DNA of 64,000 bases. It comes from Thauera sp. K11. GTDB lineage: Bacteria > Pseudomonadota > Gammaproteobacteria > Burkholderiales > Rhodocyclaceae. The DNA is taken from assembly GCF_002354895.1 (NCBI RefSeq), contig NZ_CP023439.1:1364001-1428000 (forward strand), given 5' to 3'. A program made the translations under genes and the position numbers. Positions 13,205 to 23,187 of the stretch are shown in pieces. The notes under the pieces were generated by a model, which was not told the DNA's origin, did no database searches, and saw only the letters and a list, made by a program, of their open reading frames with translations. Each line of letters starts with the position of its first letter. Position 1 is the first letter of the stretch.

Positions 13205-14785
13205 GTGGAACTGCAGCACATCAGCGAATTCGACAGGGCGGTCGCGGGCGGCAAGGGCGAACTCGTGCGCTTCGGCGCGAGCTTCCTGTTCATGGTCGGG
13301 GTGATGTTTCTCGCCGCCACGCACGGCGCCGGCGAGGGGGAACTGCTGCTGGTGATGGCGGCCACCGCCGCCGCCTACATGGCGATGAACATCGGCGCCA
13401 ACGACGTCGCCAACAACGTCGGCCCGGCGGTCGGCGCGAAGGCTTTCAGCCTCCTCGGCGCGCTCGGCATCGCCGCGGTGTTCGACATCGCCGGCGCGCT
13501 GATAGCAGGCGAGCGCGTGATCGAGCGCATGCGCAGCGGCATCATCCACCCCGGCATGCTCTCCGAGCCGCAGATCCTCGTGTGGGTCATGCTCGCGGCG
13601 CTGCTGGCGAGCGCGGTGTGGATCAACATCGCCAGCGCGCTGGGGGCGCCGGTGTCGACCACGCACTCGATCGTCGGCGCGATCATGGGTGGAGGGATCG
13701 CCGCGCACGGGCCGGAGATCGTCAACTGGCCGGTGATGGGCCGCATCGTCGCGAGCTGGGTGGTGTCGCCCGTGCTGGGAGGCGTGCTGGCGGCGATGTT
13801 CCTGTACTTCATCAAGCGCAGCATCACCCACCAGATAGACATGGCGGCCGCGGCGCGCCGGGTGGTGCCGGCGCTGCTGGGCGTCATGGCCTGGATCTTC
13901 ACCACCTTCCTGTTCGTCGAGGGGCTGGGCCGGCTGCCGTCCGTCACCCGGGGGCTCGCGCTGTCGTGCGGCCTGGGCGCCGGCGTGCTGACCTTCGCGA
14001 TCGTGCGTGCGCGGGTGCGCGATCGGGGCCTCTTCATCCCCAATACCGAGCACGGCGTGAATCGCCTCTTCGTCCTGCCGCTCATGTTCGCCGCGGCGGT
14101 GATGAGCTTCGCCCACGGCTCCAACGACGTCGCCAACGCCGTCGGGCCGCTGGCCGCCATCGTGCATGCGGTGACCTATGGCAGCGGTCCGGGCCAGGGA
14201 GCGACCGTGGCCGGCTGGGCGATGCTGGTGGGGGCGCTGGGCATCGGCGTCGGCCTGGCCTTGTTCGGGCCGAGGGTGATCCGCACGATCGGTTCCGAGC
14301 TGACCGAACTCGACAACATGCGCGCCTTCAGCGTCGCGATGGGTTCGGCGCTGACGGTGATCCTCGCCAGCCTGCTCGGGCTGCCGGTCAGTTCCACCCA
14401 TGTGGTGGTGGGCAGCGTGCTGGGCGTGGGTTTCCTGCGCGAATACCTCGATGGCAGCCACGAGCGCATGGTCGAGGAGTTCAAGGCGCATCATCCGCAG
14501 GGCGACCAGGAGGCGATCGACGACTTCATGCAGCGTTTCGGGGCTGCGTCGCCGGACGGGAAGGGCGAACTGCTGAAGAATCTCAAGCGCCAGTCGAGGA
14601 GCGGCGAGGACCCGGCCCGCTTCGCCAAGTGGGAGCGCAAGGCCATGCGCCGCGCCTACCGGCAGGAACTGGTCCGGCGTTCGCAACTGCGGCGCATCCT
14701 GGCCGCATGGGTGGTCACCGTGCCCGTCTCGGCACTGACGGCCGCCGCCCTGTTCCATGTGATCGGCGGAGCACTGCCACGATGA
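13205..14785 (+). CDS. Inorganic phosphate transporter, PiT family
   Basis: A 526-residue membrane protein of the PiT family, low-affinity phosphate/metal-phosphate symporters driven by the proton gradient. The two inverted signature motifs are intact: GANDVANNVGPAVGAKA near residue 64 and GSNDVANAVGP near residue 307. The protein has about eleven membrane helices and a large hydrophilic loop (about 410-500) rich in charged residues before a final helix, as in E. coli PitA. It starts with GTG. The next gene overlaps its stop by four bases (ATGA). Confidence 0.93.
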   Translation: MELQHISEFDRAVAGGKGELVRFGASFLFMVGVMFLAATHGAGEGELLLVMAATAAAYMAMNIGANDVANNVGPAVGAKAFSLLGALGIAAVFDIAGALIAGERVIERMRSGIIHPGMLSEPQILVWVMLAALLASAVWINIASALGAPVSTTHSIVGAIMGGGIAAHGPEIVNWPVMGRIVASWVVSPVLGGVLAAMFLYFIKRSITHQIDMAAAARRVVPALLGVMAWIFTTFLFVEGLGRLPSVTRGLALSCGLGAGVLTFAIVRARVRDRGLFIPNTEHGVNRLFVLPLMFAAAVMSFAHGSNDVANAVGPLAAIVHAVTYGSGPGQGATVAGWAMLVGALGIGVGLALFGPRVIRTIGSELTELDNMRAFSVAMGSALTVILASLLGLPVSSTHVVVGSVLGVGFLREYLDGSHERMVEEFKAHHPQGDQEAIDDFMQRFGAASPDGKGELLKNLKRQSRSGEDPARFAKWERKAMRRAYRQELVRRSQLRRILAAWVVTVPVSALTAAALFHVIGGALPR

Positions 14786-15126
14786 TCTCGTTTCCCGAAC
14801 TGCTCGCGCTGCTGGCGCTGGGGTTGCTGGTCTGGTTCTGGTTCGACAGCCTGCAGGCGCGCGAGGCGGGTGTCGCCGCCGCGCGTGTGGCGTGCCGGCG
14901 CGAAGGGCTGCAGTTTCTCGACGAGACGGTGGTCGGCCGCGGGCTCAGGCCGGTGCGGGACGAGGACGGCCGCCTCGTGCTGCAGCGCGCTTTCGAATTC
15001 GAGTATTCCCGCTCCGGCTACGACCGCTTTCACGGCTCGGTGGTGCTGCGGGGGCGGGACGTCGTGCTGCTCGACGTCGGCGCCTGGCGGCTGGCGCAGG
15101 GCGGGCTCTCCGGTCCGGAAGGGTGA
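14782..15126 (+). CDS. DUF3301 membrane-anchored protein
   Basis: A 114-residue protein with one N-terminal membrane segment (about residues 5-22, LLALLALGLLVWFWF) and a soluble domain containing ACRREGLQFLDETV and the ending FHGSVVLRGRDVVLLDV typical of DUF3301. Function unknown. Its ATG overlaps the phosphate permease stop (ATGA), so it is translationally coupled and may work with, or simply travel with, that transporter. The gene is convergent with the FolE-like gene, 22 bases away. Confidence 0.8.
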   Translation: MISFPELLALLALGLLVWFWFDSLQAREAGVAAARVACRREGLQFLDETVVGRGLRPVRDEDGRLVLQRAFEFEYSRSGYDRFHGSVVLRGRDVVLLDVGAWRLAQGGLSGPEG

Positions 15127-15148
15127 ACGGGCCGGGCGACGTGCGGCT

Positions 15149-15796
15149 TCAGCCGCGCCGGCGGTCGAGCGCGTGCAGGAATTCGTTGCGCAACTGGGCC
15201 GAGCCGGCGAAGACGCCCGACCAGGCTTGGGTGACGACCCGTTCGTCGCCGCGGCGATCCTCGCCCAGTAGCAGGCAGAGCTGTTCGGCCTCGATCACGC
15301 AGGCCGCGCCGCGGGCCTTTCCGTGCGTCATCAGCGCGTCGGCGATGTCGCGCGTCATCCATTCCTGGTAGGTGAAGCGGTGGCCGATCGCGTCCACGAG
15401 GCGGGCGATGCGGCCGAAGCCATGCAGCCGCCCGCCCGGCAGATAGGCGACGTGGGCCACGCCGCGGAAGGGGACGAGATGGTGCGGGCACACGCCGTGC
15501 ACCGCGATGCCGCGCACCACCACCATGTCCTCGCGCGGATCGGTGAAACCGTCGCCGAGGACCTCCGCCGGGTCGAGTTCATAGCCGCCCAGCAGCCGGT
15601 GCTGCCACAGTTCGCGCACGCGCCGGGCGGTGCGGCCGGTATGCGCGGTGGCGGGATCGATGCCGCAGGCGAGCAGCAGGTCGGCGACGGCGCGTTCGAA
15701 GGCCGCCGGGTCGAACCGGCCCCGGCGCGGGATGCCGATGCTCTCGGGCTGCGGGCCGTGGTCGTGGAAGGGGGCGTGATCTTCCGGGTGGTTCAT
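15149..15796 (-). CDS. Diverged GTP cyclohydrolase I (FolE-fold) homologue lacking key active-site residues
   Basis: The 215-residue protein aligns over its whole length with FolE, which opens GTP to dihydroneopterin triphosphate. With a constant offset of 7 to E. coli FolE, the zinc Cys110, His112, His113 and Cys181 are kept (Cys103, His105, His106, Cys174) and Glu152 is kept (Glu145). However, catalytic His179 is Gln172 (GCC GAA CAG CTC TGC), substrate-binding Arg185 is Gly178, Ser135 is Gly128, and the near-invariant Glu of CEHH is Pro104. A zinc fold is therefore likely but normal GTP cyclohydrolase activity is doubtful. It is the last gene of the fabI cluster, 68 bases after the kinase-like gene. 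The fold call is firm; function is unknown. Confidence 0.8.
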   Translation of the reverse strand: MNHPEDHAPFHDHGPQPESIGIPRRGRFDPAAFERAVADLLLACGIDPATAHTGRTARRVRELWQHRLLGGYELDPAEVLGDGFTDPREDMVVVRGIAVHGVCPHHLVPFRGVAHVAYLPGGRLHGFGRIARLVDAIGHRFTYQEWMTRDIADALMTHGKARGAACVIEAEQLCLLLGEDRRGDERVVTQAWSGVFAGSAQLRNEFLHALDRRRG

Positions 15797-15864
15797 CGTC
15801 GGAGCCTCGCTGGGGGATGAGGCGATGATACGCGCGTCGGCCGCCGGCCGGCCCGCGACGCGGA

Positions 15865-16461
15865 TCAGGCGATGAACACCGGGTCGGAGAACACCAGCGT
15901 GCCGTCCTTGCGCATCATGAGGTTGTTGGCGTTGAGGATGTCCGGCAGGACCTGGTATTCCTCGACGAAATCGGACAACGCCTTCAGCGCCTCGCGGATG
16001 CCCTGGTCCACGCCGACCGGGTTCTGCGTCATGTGGTACAGCGCGATGCGTCCCATGTTGGAGCCGAGCCGGCTCCATTGTTCGCACGCCGCCCAGTAGA
16101 ACTCGATCAGCAGCATCGCCAGCTCGGCCGCCGGGGAGCCCGCGGCGAGCGGATACAGGCGTTCCATCTCGATCAGGTGCAGCGGGTAGCCCGAGCGTGC
16201 GCGCCCGATGATGCCGTGGTCGGCATGGATGACGGGGAAGTGCTTGCCGCGCGGGCGGTCGTCGGCGGTGTACAGGAAGTAGTCGGCCGGCGAACTGACG
16301 ATCTTGTAGACCCGTTCGCCGTCGCCCTTGTCGAGCACGATGGAATACTCGCCGCGGCCGATTTCCCGCTTGCCGTCCAGCAGCGGGTGCGCGGGTACCG
16401 GATCGGGCAGCACGACGGCCCCGCGGCCGAGGCATGCCCGCGCGGCGTCGAGGTCGATCAC
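15865..16461 (-). CDS. Small protein-kinase-like protein, truncated after the DFG-equivalent
   Basis: I do not recognise a named family, but the 198 residues carry the kinase landmarks in order: a glycine-rich loop EIGRGEYSIV (33-42), the nucleotide Lys53 in RVYKIV, a hinge-like LIEMERLYPL, a catalytic-loop equivalent LPDILNANNLMM with Asp174 and Asn179 at the canonical +5 spacing, and Asp193 in VFSDPV at the DFG position. The chain ends five residues later, so the activation segment and most of the C-lobe are absent. The gene starts 15 bases after fabI and precedes the FolE-like gene on the same strand. A small-molecule or protein phosphotransferase, or a pseudokinase, is possible; assignment is by motif only. 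Confidence 0.6.
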   Translation of the reverse strand: MIDLDAARACLGRGAVVLPDPVPAHPLLDGKREIGRGEYSIVLDKGDGERVYKIVSSPADYFLYTADDRPRGKHFPVIHADHGIIGRARSGYPLHLIEMERLYPLAAGSPAAELAMLLIEFYWAACEQWSRLGSNMGRIALYHMTQNPVGVDQGIREALKALSDFVEEYQVLPDILNANNLMMRKDGTLVFSDPVFIA

Positions 16462-16476
16462 GGTGCCGCCCTCCGC

Positions 16477-17256
16477 TTACGCCATGATGTTGTAGCCGGC
16501 ATCGACGAAATGCACTCCACCGGAGATCAGGCGGCCGGCATCGGAGAAGAGGAAGGCCGTCAGCGCGCCGATGTCTTCGGGCGTCACCAGGGCATGCATC
16601 GGCGAGCGTTCGACGGCGGTCGCCATCAGGCCGTCGAAGCCGGCGATGCCCGAGGCGGCGCGCGTCATCAGCGGGCCGGGCGACACCGCGTTGACCCGGA
16701 TGTTCTTGGGGCCGAGTTCGGCCGCCATGTAGCGCGTGGCGGCCTCGAGCGCCGCCTTGCACAGGCCCATCACGCCGTAGTTGGGAATGACCTTTTCCGA
16801 ACCGAGGTAGGTCATCGTCACCAGCGAACCGCCGCCCGCCTTTTCCAGCAGCGGCTCGGCCTTCTTCGCCAGGCGGACGAAGGAATGGGTGGAGACGTCC
16901 ATCGCCAGCCCGAAGCCGTCGGCCGAGGTGTCGACCACGCGGCCGTGCAGGTCGTCGCGCTTGGCGAAGGCCATGCTGTGCAGCACGAAGTCGAGCCTGC
17001 CGTAGCGCGCGTCGATCTCGGCGAAGGTCTTGTCCAGGGTCTCGGGCTGCGTCACGTCGAGCAGGAAGACGTCGGTGATGCCGAGACGGTCGATCACCGG
17101 CTCGATGAATGCGCGCGTCTTTTCGTTCTGGTAGGTGACGATCAGTTTCGCCCCGGCTTGCGCGCAGGCTTCCGCGACGCCGGTGGAGATGGATTTTTCG
17201 TTGGCGATGCCGGTGATCAGGCCCACCTTGCCTTCGAGATTGACGATCGGGGTCAT
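16477..17256 (-). CDS. fabI: Enoyl-[acyl-carrier-protein] reductase (NADH)
   Basis: FabI reduces trans-2-enoyl-ACP in the last step of each fatty-acid elongation round. The 259-residue short-chain dehydrogenase fold shows the FabI-type cofactor region GLITGIANEKSIS near residues 12-24, LHSMAFAKR near 92-100, and the active-site Tyr and Lys in the block YGVMGLCKAALEA, with the PGPLMTRAASGI substrate loop beyond. The ATG at 17256 has GGAG about 8 bases upstream; upstream in-frame ATGs add unrelated residues. It heads a minus-strand cluster with the kinase-like and FolE-like genes and diverges from a HAD-fold gene. Confidence 0.94.
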   Translation of the reverse strand: MTPIVNLEGKVGLITGIANEKSISTGVAEACAQAGAKLIVTYQNEKTRAFIEPVIDRLGITDVFLLDVTQPETLDKTFAEIDARYGRLDFVLHSMAFAKRDDLHGRVVDTSADGFGLAMDVSTHSFVRLAKKAEPLLEKAGGGSLVTMTYLGSEKVIPNYGVMGLCKAALEAATRYMAAELGPKNIRVNAVSPGPLMTRAASGIAGFDGLMATAVERSPMHALVTPEDIGALTAFLFSDAGRLISGGVHFVDAGYNIMA

Positions 17257-17299
17257 GATTGCTCCTGGTTGAAAGGCTGGGGCGAAGTGTGCGGATAAT

Positions 17300-17411
17300 G
17301 CATTGCAGCATTTGCGCCCTGCATCACGAATGCGCTGCAAATCCGCCACGGACACTGAATGAATTCCTGCCTTGCAGGTTTTACATGAAGTATATTCCGC
17401 ATTGCAGCATT
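17300..17411. promoter_or_regulatory. Divergent fabI/HAD promoter region with repeated 13-bp motif
   Basis: GCATTGCAGCATT occurs twice as an exact direct repeat (17300-17312 and 17399-17411), with a related inverted block AATGCGCTGCAA between them near 17329-17340. A -10-like TATATT (17391-17396) points toward the HAD gene and CATTAT on the other strand toward fabI. The spacing suggests sites for a regulator of the divergent pair. Confidence 0.5.
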
Positions 17412-17449
17412 CAGATACCGGGCATCGGGGTTTCTTCTCAAAGCCAGAC

Positions 17450-17947
17450 ATGACACGCCACACCTACATCTTCATGGACTTCGACGGCGTCACCCATCCG
17501 TGGGGTGAGGTCGAGGATTTTCGCTGCCTGCCGCTGATCGAGACAGTGGTGCGCGAGTTCGATGAGGCGCGCATCGTCATTTCGTCGGACTGGCGCACGC
17601 TGTTTTCGCTGCAGAAGCTGAAGTCGCGCTTTTCGGAAGACATCCGCCCGCGCATCGCCGGCGCTTCGCCGCACATGCTGCCCAAGAACGGCGCCGAGCT
17701 GCACGGCCTGCGCGAACGCGAGGCGATGCTGTGGCTGACCCAGCACGAGCCGGACATCGACGCCACGGCGTGGTGCGCGATCGACGATGCGCCAGGCAAC
17801 TGGATGTCGCGTTCGCGCTTGCTGCTGACCGATTTCAAGCGCGGTTTCACCGAAGAGGATGCGCATGCGCTGCACCGCATGCTCGGCGGTTTCCGTGAGG
17901 ACGACTGGGAACTGCCCGTGCGCCGCGCTCCCTCCCTGTGGGCCTGA
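17450..17947 (+). CDS. HAD-fold hydrolase-like protein (HAD_SAK_2 type)
   Basis: A 165-residue single-domain protein with HAD-superfamily motifs: motif I FMDFDGVTHP with Asp10 and Asp12, a motif II-like VISSDWR, and a motif IV-like AIDDAPGNW. It resembles the short HAD domains found in 'Swiss army knife' RNA repair proteins and in many stand-alone bacterial proteins; no substrate is known. The frame is open to 17372 but homology starts at the ATG at 17450. It is divergent from fabI and shares a repeat-bearing promoter region with it. Confidence 0.7.
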   Translation: MTRHTYIFMDFDGVTHPWGEVEDFRCLPLIETVVREFDEARIVISSDWRTLFSLQKLKSRFSEDIRPRIAGASPHMLPKNGAELHGLREREAMLWLTQHEPDIDATAWCAIDDAPGNWMSRSRLLLTDFKRGFTEEDAHALHRMLGGFREDDWELPVRRAPSLWA

Positions 17948-18085
17948 CACGGCGCGGCCCGCTGCGCCGCGGATGCGATCCGGCGCGCTGATCTTCGCCG
18001 CCGCCGGTGCCCATGTGGCGGCGGCGCATTGCCGCGCGGCCGCCCGCTCGGCACAATGGCGCCCTTCCAGTCCGGGCGCCGCCTC

Positions 18086-18862
18086 ATGTCCTCTTCCGCC
18101 GAAACCGTTTTCCCCGCCGATCCCCTTGCCGCGTGGGTCGATGCAGGGACCCAGCGCCAGGCCGCCCGCATGGCCCAGGATGCCTTTGCACGCGTCTTCC
18201 GCCTCACGGTGGGCGACTCGGAGGCGGTACGCCACGCCGGCGTCGCCGAACTGCACGGCGCGTTGCGCAACTGGGCGCAGGCGGCCGGAAGCGATGAGGC
18301 CCGCGCACTGCGCTTGGCGCTGCTGATGAGCGGCATGGACCAGTGGGGGCTGGCGTGGTCGCAGGCTTTCGGCCTGGTGGCCATCCCGGGGCTGACCGAA
18401 CTGATCGGCGCGCTGCGCACCGGGCTCGGCGCCGGGGACGAGGCGCGCTTCCTGCGCCAGTTCGAGGCGCTCGGCGAGGCCGAGCAGAACGCGATCGATT
18501 TCAAGGTCGAGCTGCGCCGCGGCATCCATCTGGCGCTGTGGCACTCGTCGATCGCCGCCGAGGAGCGCGACGAGGCGCTGCGGCTGGCGGGGCAATTGGG
18601 CGGCCAGTTGCTTGCGCTGGTGCGCATGATGCCGCTTGCCGGCTGGCGCCTGGTGGCCGATGCCCTGGCCTCGATCCAGATCCGCTGCCTGGCCGACGGA
18701 CTGGCGAGCGAGGGCGTGGCGCAGGAGGCGACGCAGGCGCTCTTCGGCGCGCTGTCGCGCGAGTTGCCGGCGACGCAGCGCGACGCGGTGATGGCGCATG
18801 CGGGCCGCGCGGTGATCGCCTGGCAGCAGGCCGGCCGCGCCTCGTCGGCCACGGTGCATTGA
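18086..18862 (+). CDS. Conserved hypothetical, Ala/Leu-rich helical protein
   Basis: I do not recognise this 258-residue protein. It has no signal peptide and no clear membrane segment, is rich in Ala, Leu, Arg and Glu, and reads as almost entirely alpha-helical; landmarks are SGMDQWGLAWSQAFGLVAIP near residue 90 and IDFKVELRRGIHLALWHSS near 145. The ATG at 18086 is chosen because it follows a CACAAT -10-like box (18051-18056) by a short leader; earlier in-frame ATGs at 18029 and 18056 cannot be excluded. yaeQ follows after 15 bases on the same strand, so they are probably co-transcribed. Confidence 0.65.
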   Translation: MSSSAETVFPADPLAAWVDAGTQRQAARMAQDAFARVFRLTVGDSEAVRHAGVAELHGALRNWAQAAGSDEARALRLALLMSGMDQWGLAWSQAFGLVAIPGLTELIGALRTGLGAGDEARFLRQFEALGEAEQNAIDFKVELRRGIHLALWHSSIAAEERDEALRLAGQLGGQLLALVRMMPLAGWRLVADALASIQIRCLADGLASEGVAQEATQALFGALSRELPATQRDAVMAHAGRAVIAWQQAGRASSATVH

Positions 18863-18877
18863 ACGGAAGCCGGACCG

Positions 18878-19426
18878 ATGGCACTGAAAGCCACCATCTA
18901 CAAGGCCGAGCTGCAGATCGCCGACATGGATCGCGGCCACTACGGCGACTACAATCTGACGATCGCGCGCCATCCGTCGGAAACCGACGAGCGCATGATG
19001 GTGCGCCTGCTCGCCTTCGCGCTGTTCGCCGATCCCGCGCTGGCCTTTGGCAAGGGCCTGTGCGTCGATGACGAGCCCGACCTGTGGCAGCGCGACCTGA
19101 CCGGCGCCATCGAGCGCTGGATCGACGTCGGCCAGCCCGACGAGAAATGGATACGCAAAGCCTGCGGCCGCGCCGGCGAGGTGGTGGTGGTCAGCTACGG
19201 CCGCGCGGCCGACATCTGGTGGAACGGCGTGCGCGACCGGCTCGGCCGCCAGGACAAGCTCTCCGTCCTCAACCTGCCGCCCGAGGCGGCGCCGCAACTG
19301 GCGCAACTCACCGAGCGCGGCATGCGCCTGCAGTTCACGATCCAGGACGGCCACGTCTGGGTCACGAACGGCCGCGACACGGTGCAGGTCGAACCTCAGC
19401 CGCTGATGGCGCGCCCAGTACGCTGA
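18878..19426 (+). CDS. yaeQ: YaeQ family protein
   Basis: A 182-residue protein matching YaeQ from end to end: MALKATIYKAELQIADMDR at the start, RHPSETDERMMVRLLAFALFA, the acidic WQRDLTGAIERWIDVGQPDE and ADIWWNGVRDRL. The fold is related to PD-(D/E)XK nucleases and E. coli YaeQ can suppress loss of RfaH, but the biochemical function is not established. It begins 15 bases after the unknown helical-protein gene and is followed by a 94-base gap before acpH. Confidence 0.92.
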   Translation: MALKATIYKAELQIADMDRGHYGDYNLTIARHPSETDERMMVRLLAFALFADPALAFGKGLCVDDEPDLWQRDLTGAIERWIDVGQPDEKWIRKACGRAGEVVVVSYGRAADIWWNGVRDRLGRQDKLSVLNLPPEAAPQLAQLTERGMRLQFTIQDGHVWVTNGRDTVQVEPQPLMARPVR

Positions 19427-19520
19427 GCGTCGCGGGCCGAAGTGAAACGCATCCGCGCCTGCTGCGTTTGCTGCCCTCGAGTGGCGTCGGTACGTTTTAG
19501 ACGACCCACCGCATGCTGAA

Positions 19521-20126
19521 ATGAATTTCCTCGCCCATGCCTACCTGGCTGGCCCGCTCGCCGCCGACCGCATCGGCGGCGTGATCGGCGACTTCGTCAA
19601 GGGCCGGCTGGAGCCGCTGCCGCCGGGGCTGGACGCCGAACTGGCGGCGGGTGTCATGCTGCATCGCCGCATCGACAGCTTTGCCGAGACGCATCCGGCC
19701 TTTCGCCGCAGCCGCGCCCGTGTGAGCACGGAGCGGCGGCGGCTGGGCGGGATCATGGTCGATCTGTTCTACGACCATTTCCTCGCGCGGCGCTGGAGCC
19801 GCTTCAGCCCCGAGCCGCTGGCCGAATTCACTGCCCAGACCTACCGCCTGATCGGGTTGTATCGCGGGCCGCTGCCGGAATCCTTCCGCCCGGTGTTCGA
19901 GCGCATGGCCGCGCACGACTGGCTGGCGAGCTATCGCGATGCGGACAACGTCGCCCGCGCGCTCGACCGCATGGCCGAACACCGCCTGCGCCGGCCCAAT
20001 CCGCTGGCGGGGGCGGGCGAGGAGCTGCTGCGCGGCTACGCGGGCTTCGAGGCGGATTTCCTCGAATTCCTGCCCGACGCGCGAGCCTACGCCGAGTCGG
20101 TGCGCTCGGCGCGCGCGGGCGCCTGA
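19521..20126 (+). CDS. acpH: Acyl carrier protein phosphodiesterase
   Basis: AcpH removes the 4'-phosphopantetheine arm from holo-ACP, giving apo-ACP. The 201-residue protein starts MNFLAHAYLAG and contains IGDFVKGR, GVMLHRRIDSFAETHP and GGIMVDLFYDHFLARRW, the distorted HD-type metal site of the family. The family is common in gamma- and betaproteobacteria. It is convergent with the srkA gene, stops 13 bases apart. Physiological need for the enzyme is uncertain in E. coli. Confidence 0.9.
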   Translation: MNFLAHAYLAGPLAADRIGGVIGDFVKGRLEPLPPGLDAELAAGVMLHRRIDSFAETHPAFRRSRARVSTERRRLGGIMVDLFYDHFLARRWSRFSPEPLAEFTAQTYRLIGLYRGPLPESFRPVFERMAAHDWLASYRDADNVARALDRMAEHRLRRPNPLAGAGEELLRGYAGFEADFLEFLPDARAYAESVRSARAGA

Positions 20127-20139
20127 AACGCTTTGCGGA

Positions 20140-21186
20140 TCAGGCGGGCCACAGCGGCGGCTCGTCCATCAGCGCGATCTGTTCGCGCAGCTCGAGCACG
20201 CGGTCCTGCCAGTAGCGCTGGGTGTTGAACCATGGGAAGGCAGCCGGAAACGCCGGGTCGTTCCAGCGCCGGGCGAGCCATGCGGAATAGTGGAGCAGGC
20301 GCAAGGTGCGCAGGGCCTCCACCAGGTGCAGCTCGCGCGGTGAAAACTCCATGAAGTCCTCGTAGCCGGCGAGCACGTCGGCGAGCTGGCGCGACATCTC
20401 GTGGCGCTCGCCGGACAGCAGCATCCACAGGTCCTGCACGGCCGGCCCCATGCGCGCGTCGTCGAAGTCCACGAACTGCGGCCCGGCGAAGCCGCCGCGA
20501 TCCTCCGCCTGCCACATCACGTTGCCCAGGTGGCAGTCGCCGTGCAGGCGCAGGTGGCGGACCGGGCCGGCACGCTCGTAGGCGCGGCGGACGCCGTCCA
20601 GCGCCTGGTCTGCACTGCTGCGCCACGCCGGCAGCACGTCGGGCGGGATGAAATCGTGCGCCAGCAGCCAGTCGCGCGAGTCTTCGCCGAAGCCGGCGAT
20701 GTCCAGCGTCGGCCGCGCAGCGAAGGGCCGCGTGGCGCCGACGGCATGGATGCGGGCGATGTAGCGCCCCAGCCGCTCCAGCGTGGCCGGATCGGACAGC
20801 TCCGGTGCGCGGCCGGCCAGCCGCGGAAACAGCGCAAAGCGCAGTCCGCCGTGGTGGTGCAGCGTGTCGCCGCCGATGACGAGCGGGGCGGCCACGGGGA
20901 CTTCGCGTTCGGCCAGCTCGGCGGTGAAGGCGTGCTCTTCGAGTATCGCGGCGTCGCGCCAGCGTCCGGGGCGGTAGAACTTCACCACCGACATCGGGCC
21001 ATCTTCCATGCCCACCTGGTAGACGCGGTTCTCGTAGCTGTTGAGCGCCAGTTGGCGGCCATCCGGGCGCAGCCCGACGCTCTCGATCGCGTCGAGCACG
21101 AAATCGGGCGTCAGCACGGCGAAGGGCGCCGGCGCCGCGGCCGGCTCGGCGGCGGCCGGCGGCGAGGACGTGCGGCGGCGGGTCAT
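20140..21186 (-). CDS. srkA: Stress response kinase A (SrkA/RdoA/YihE), Ser/Thr kinase
   Basis: A 348-residue kinase of the APH/choline-kinase fold matching SrkA, a protein kinase that counters stress-induced cell death in E. coli. Visible motifs are the N-lobe NSYENRVYQVG and VVKFYRPGRW with the nucleotide Lys, the Brenner loop LHGDCHLGNVMW, and the metal-binding FVDFDDARMGP. It ends with the family block AWLARRWNDPAFP ... FPWFNTQRYWQ. About 20 extra Pro/Ala-rich residues precede the domain. The helicase gene is downstream of nothing here: it ends 18 bases upstream of this start, on the same strand. Confidence 0.92.
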   Translation of the reverse strand: MTRRRTSSPPAAAEPAAAPAPFAVLTPDFVLDAIESVGLRPDGRQLALNSYENRVYQVGMEDGPMSVVKFYRPGRWRDAAILEEHAFTAELAEREVPVAAPLVIGGDTLHHHGGLRFALFPRLAGRAPELSDPATLERLGRYIARIHAVGATRPFAARPTLDIAGFGEDSRDWLLAHDFIPPDVLPAWRSSADQALDGVRRAYERAGPVRHLRLHGDCHLGNVMWQAEDRGGFAGPQFVDFDDARMGPAVQDLWMLLSGERHEMSRQLADVLAGYEDFMEFSPRELHLVEALRTLRLLHYSAWLARRWNDPAFPAAFPWFNTQRYWQDRVLELREQIALMDEPPLWPA

Positions 21187-21204
21187 CGCGTGGCGGGAAC
21201 GGTC

Positions 21205-23187
<1,983 letters not shown>

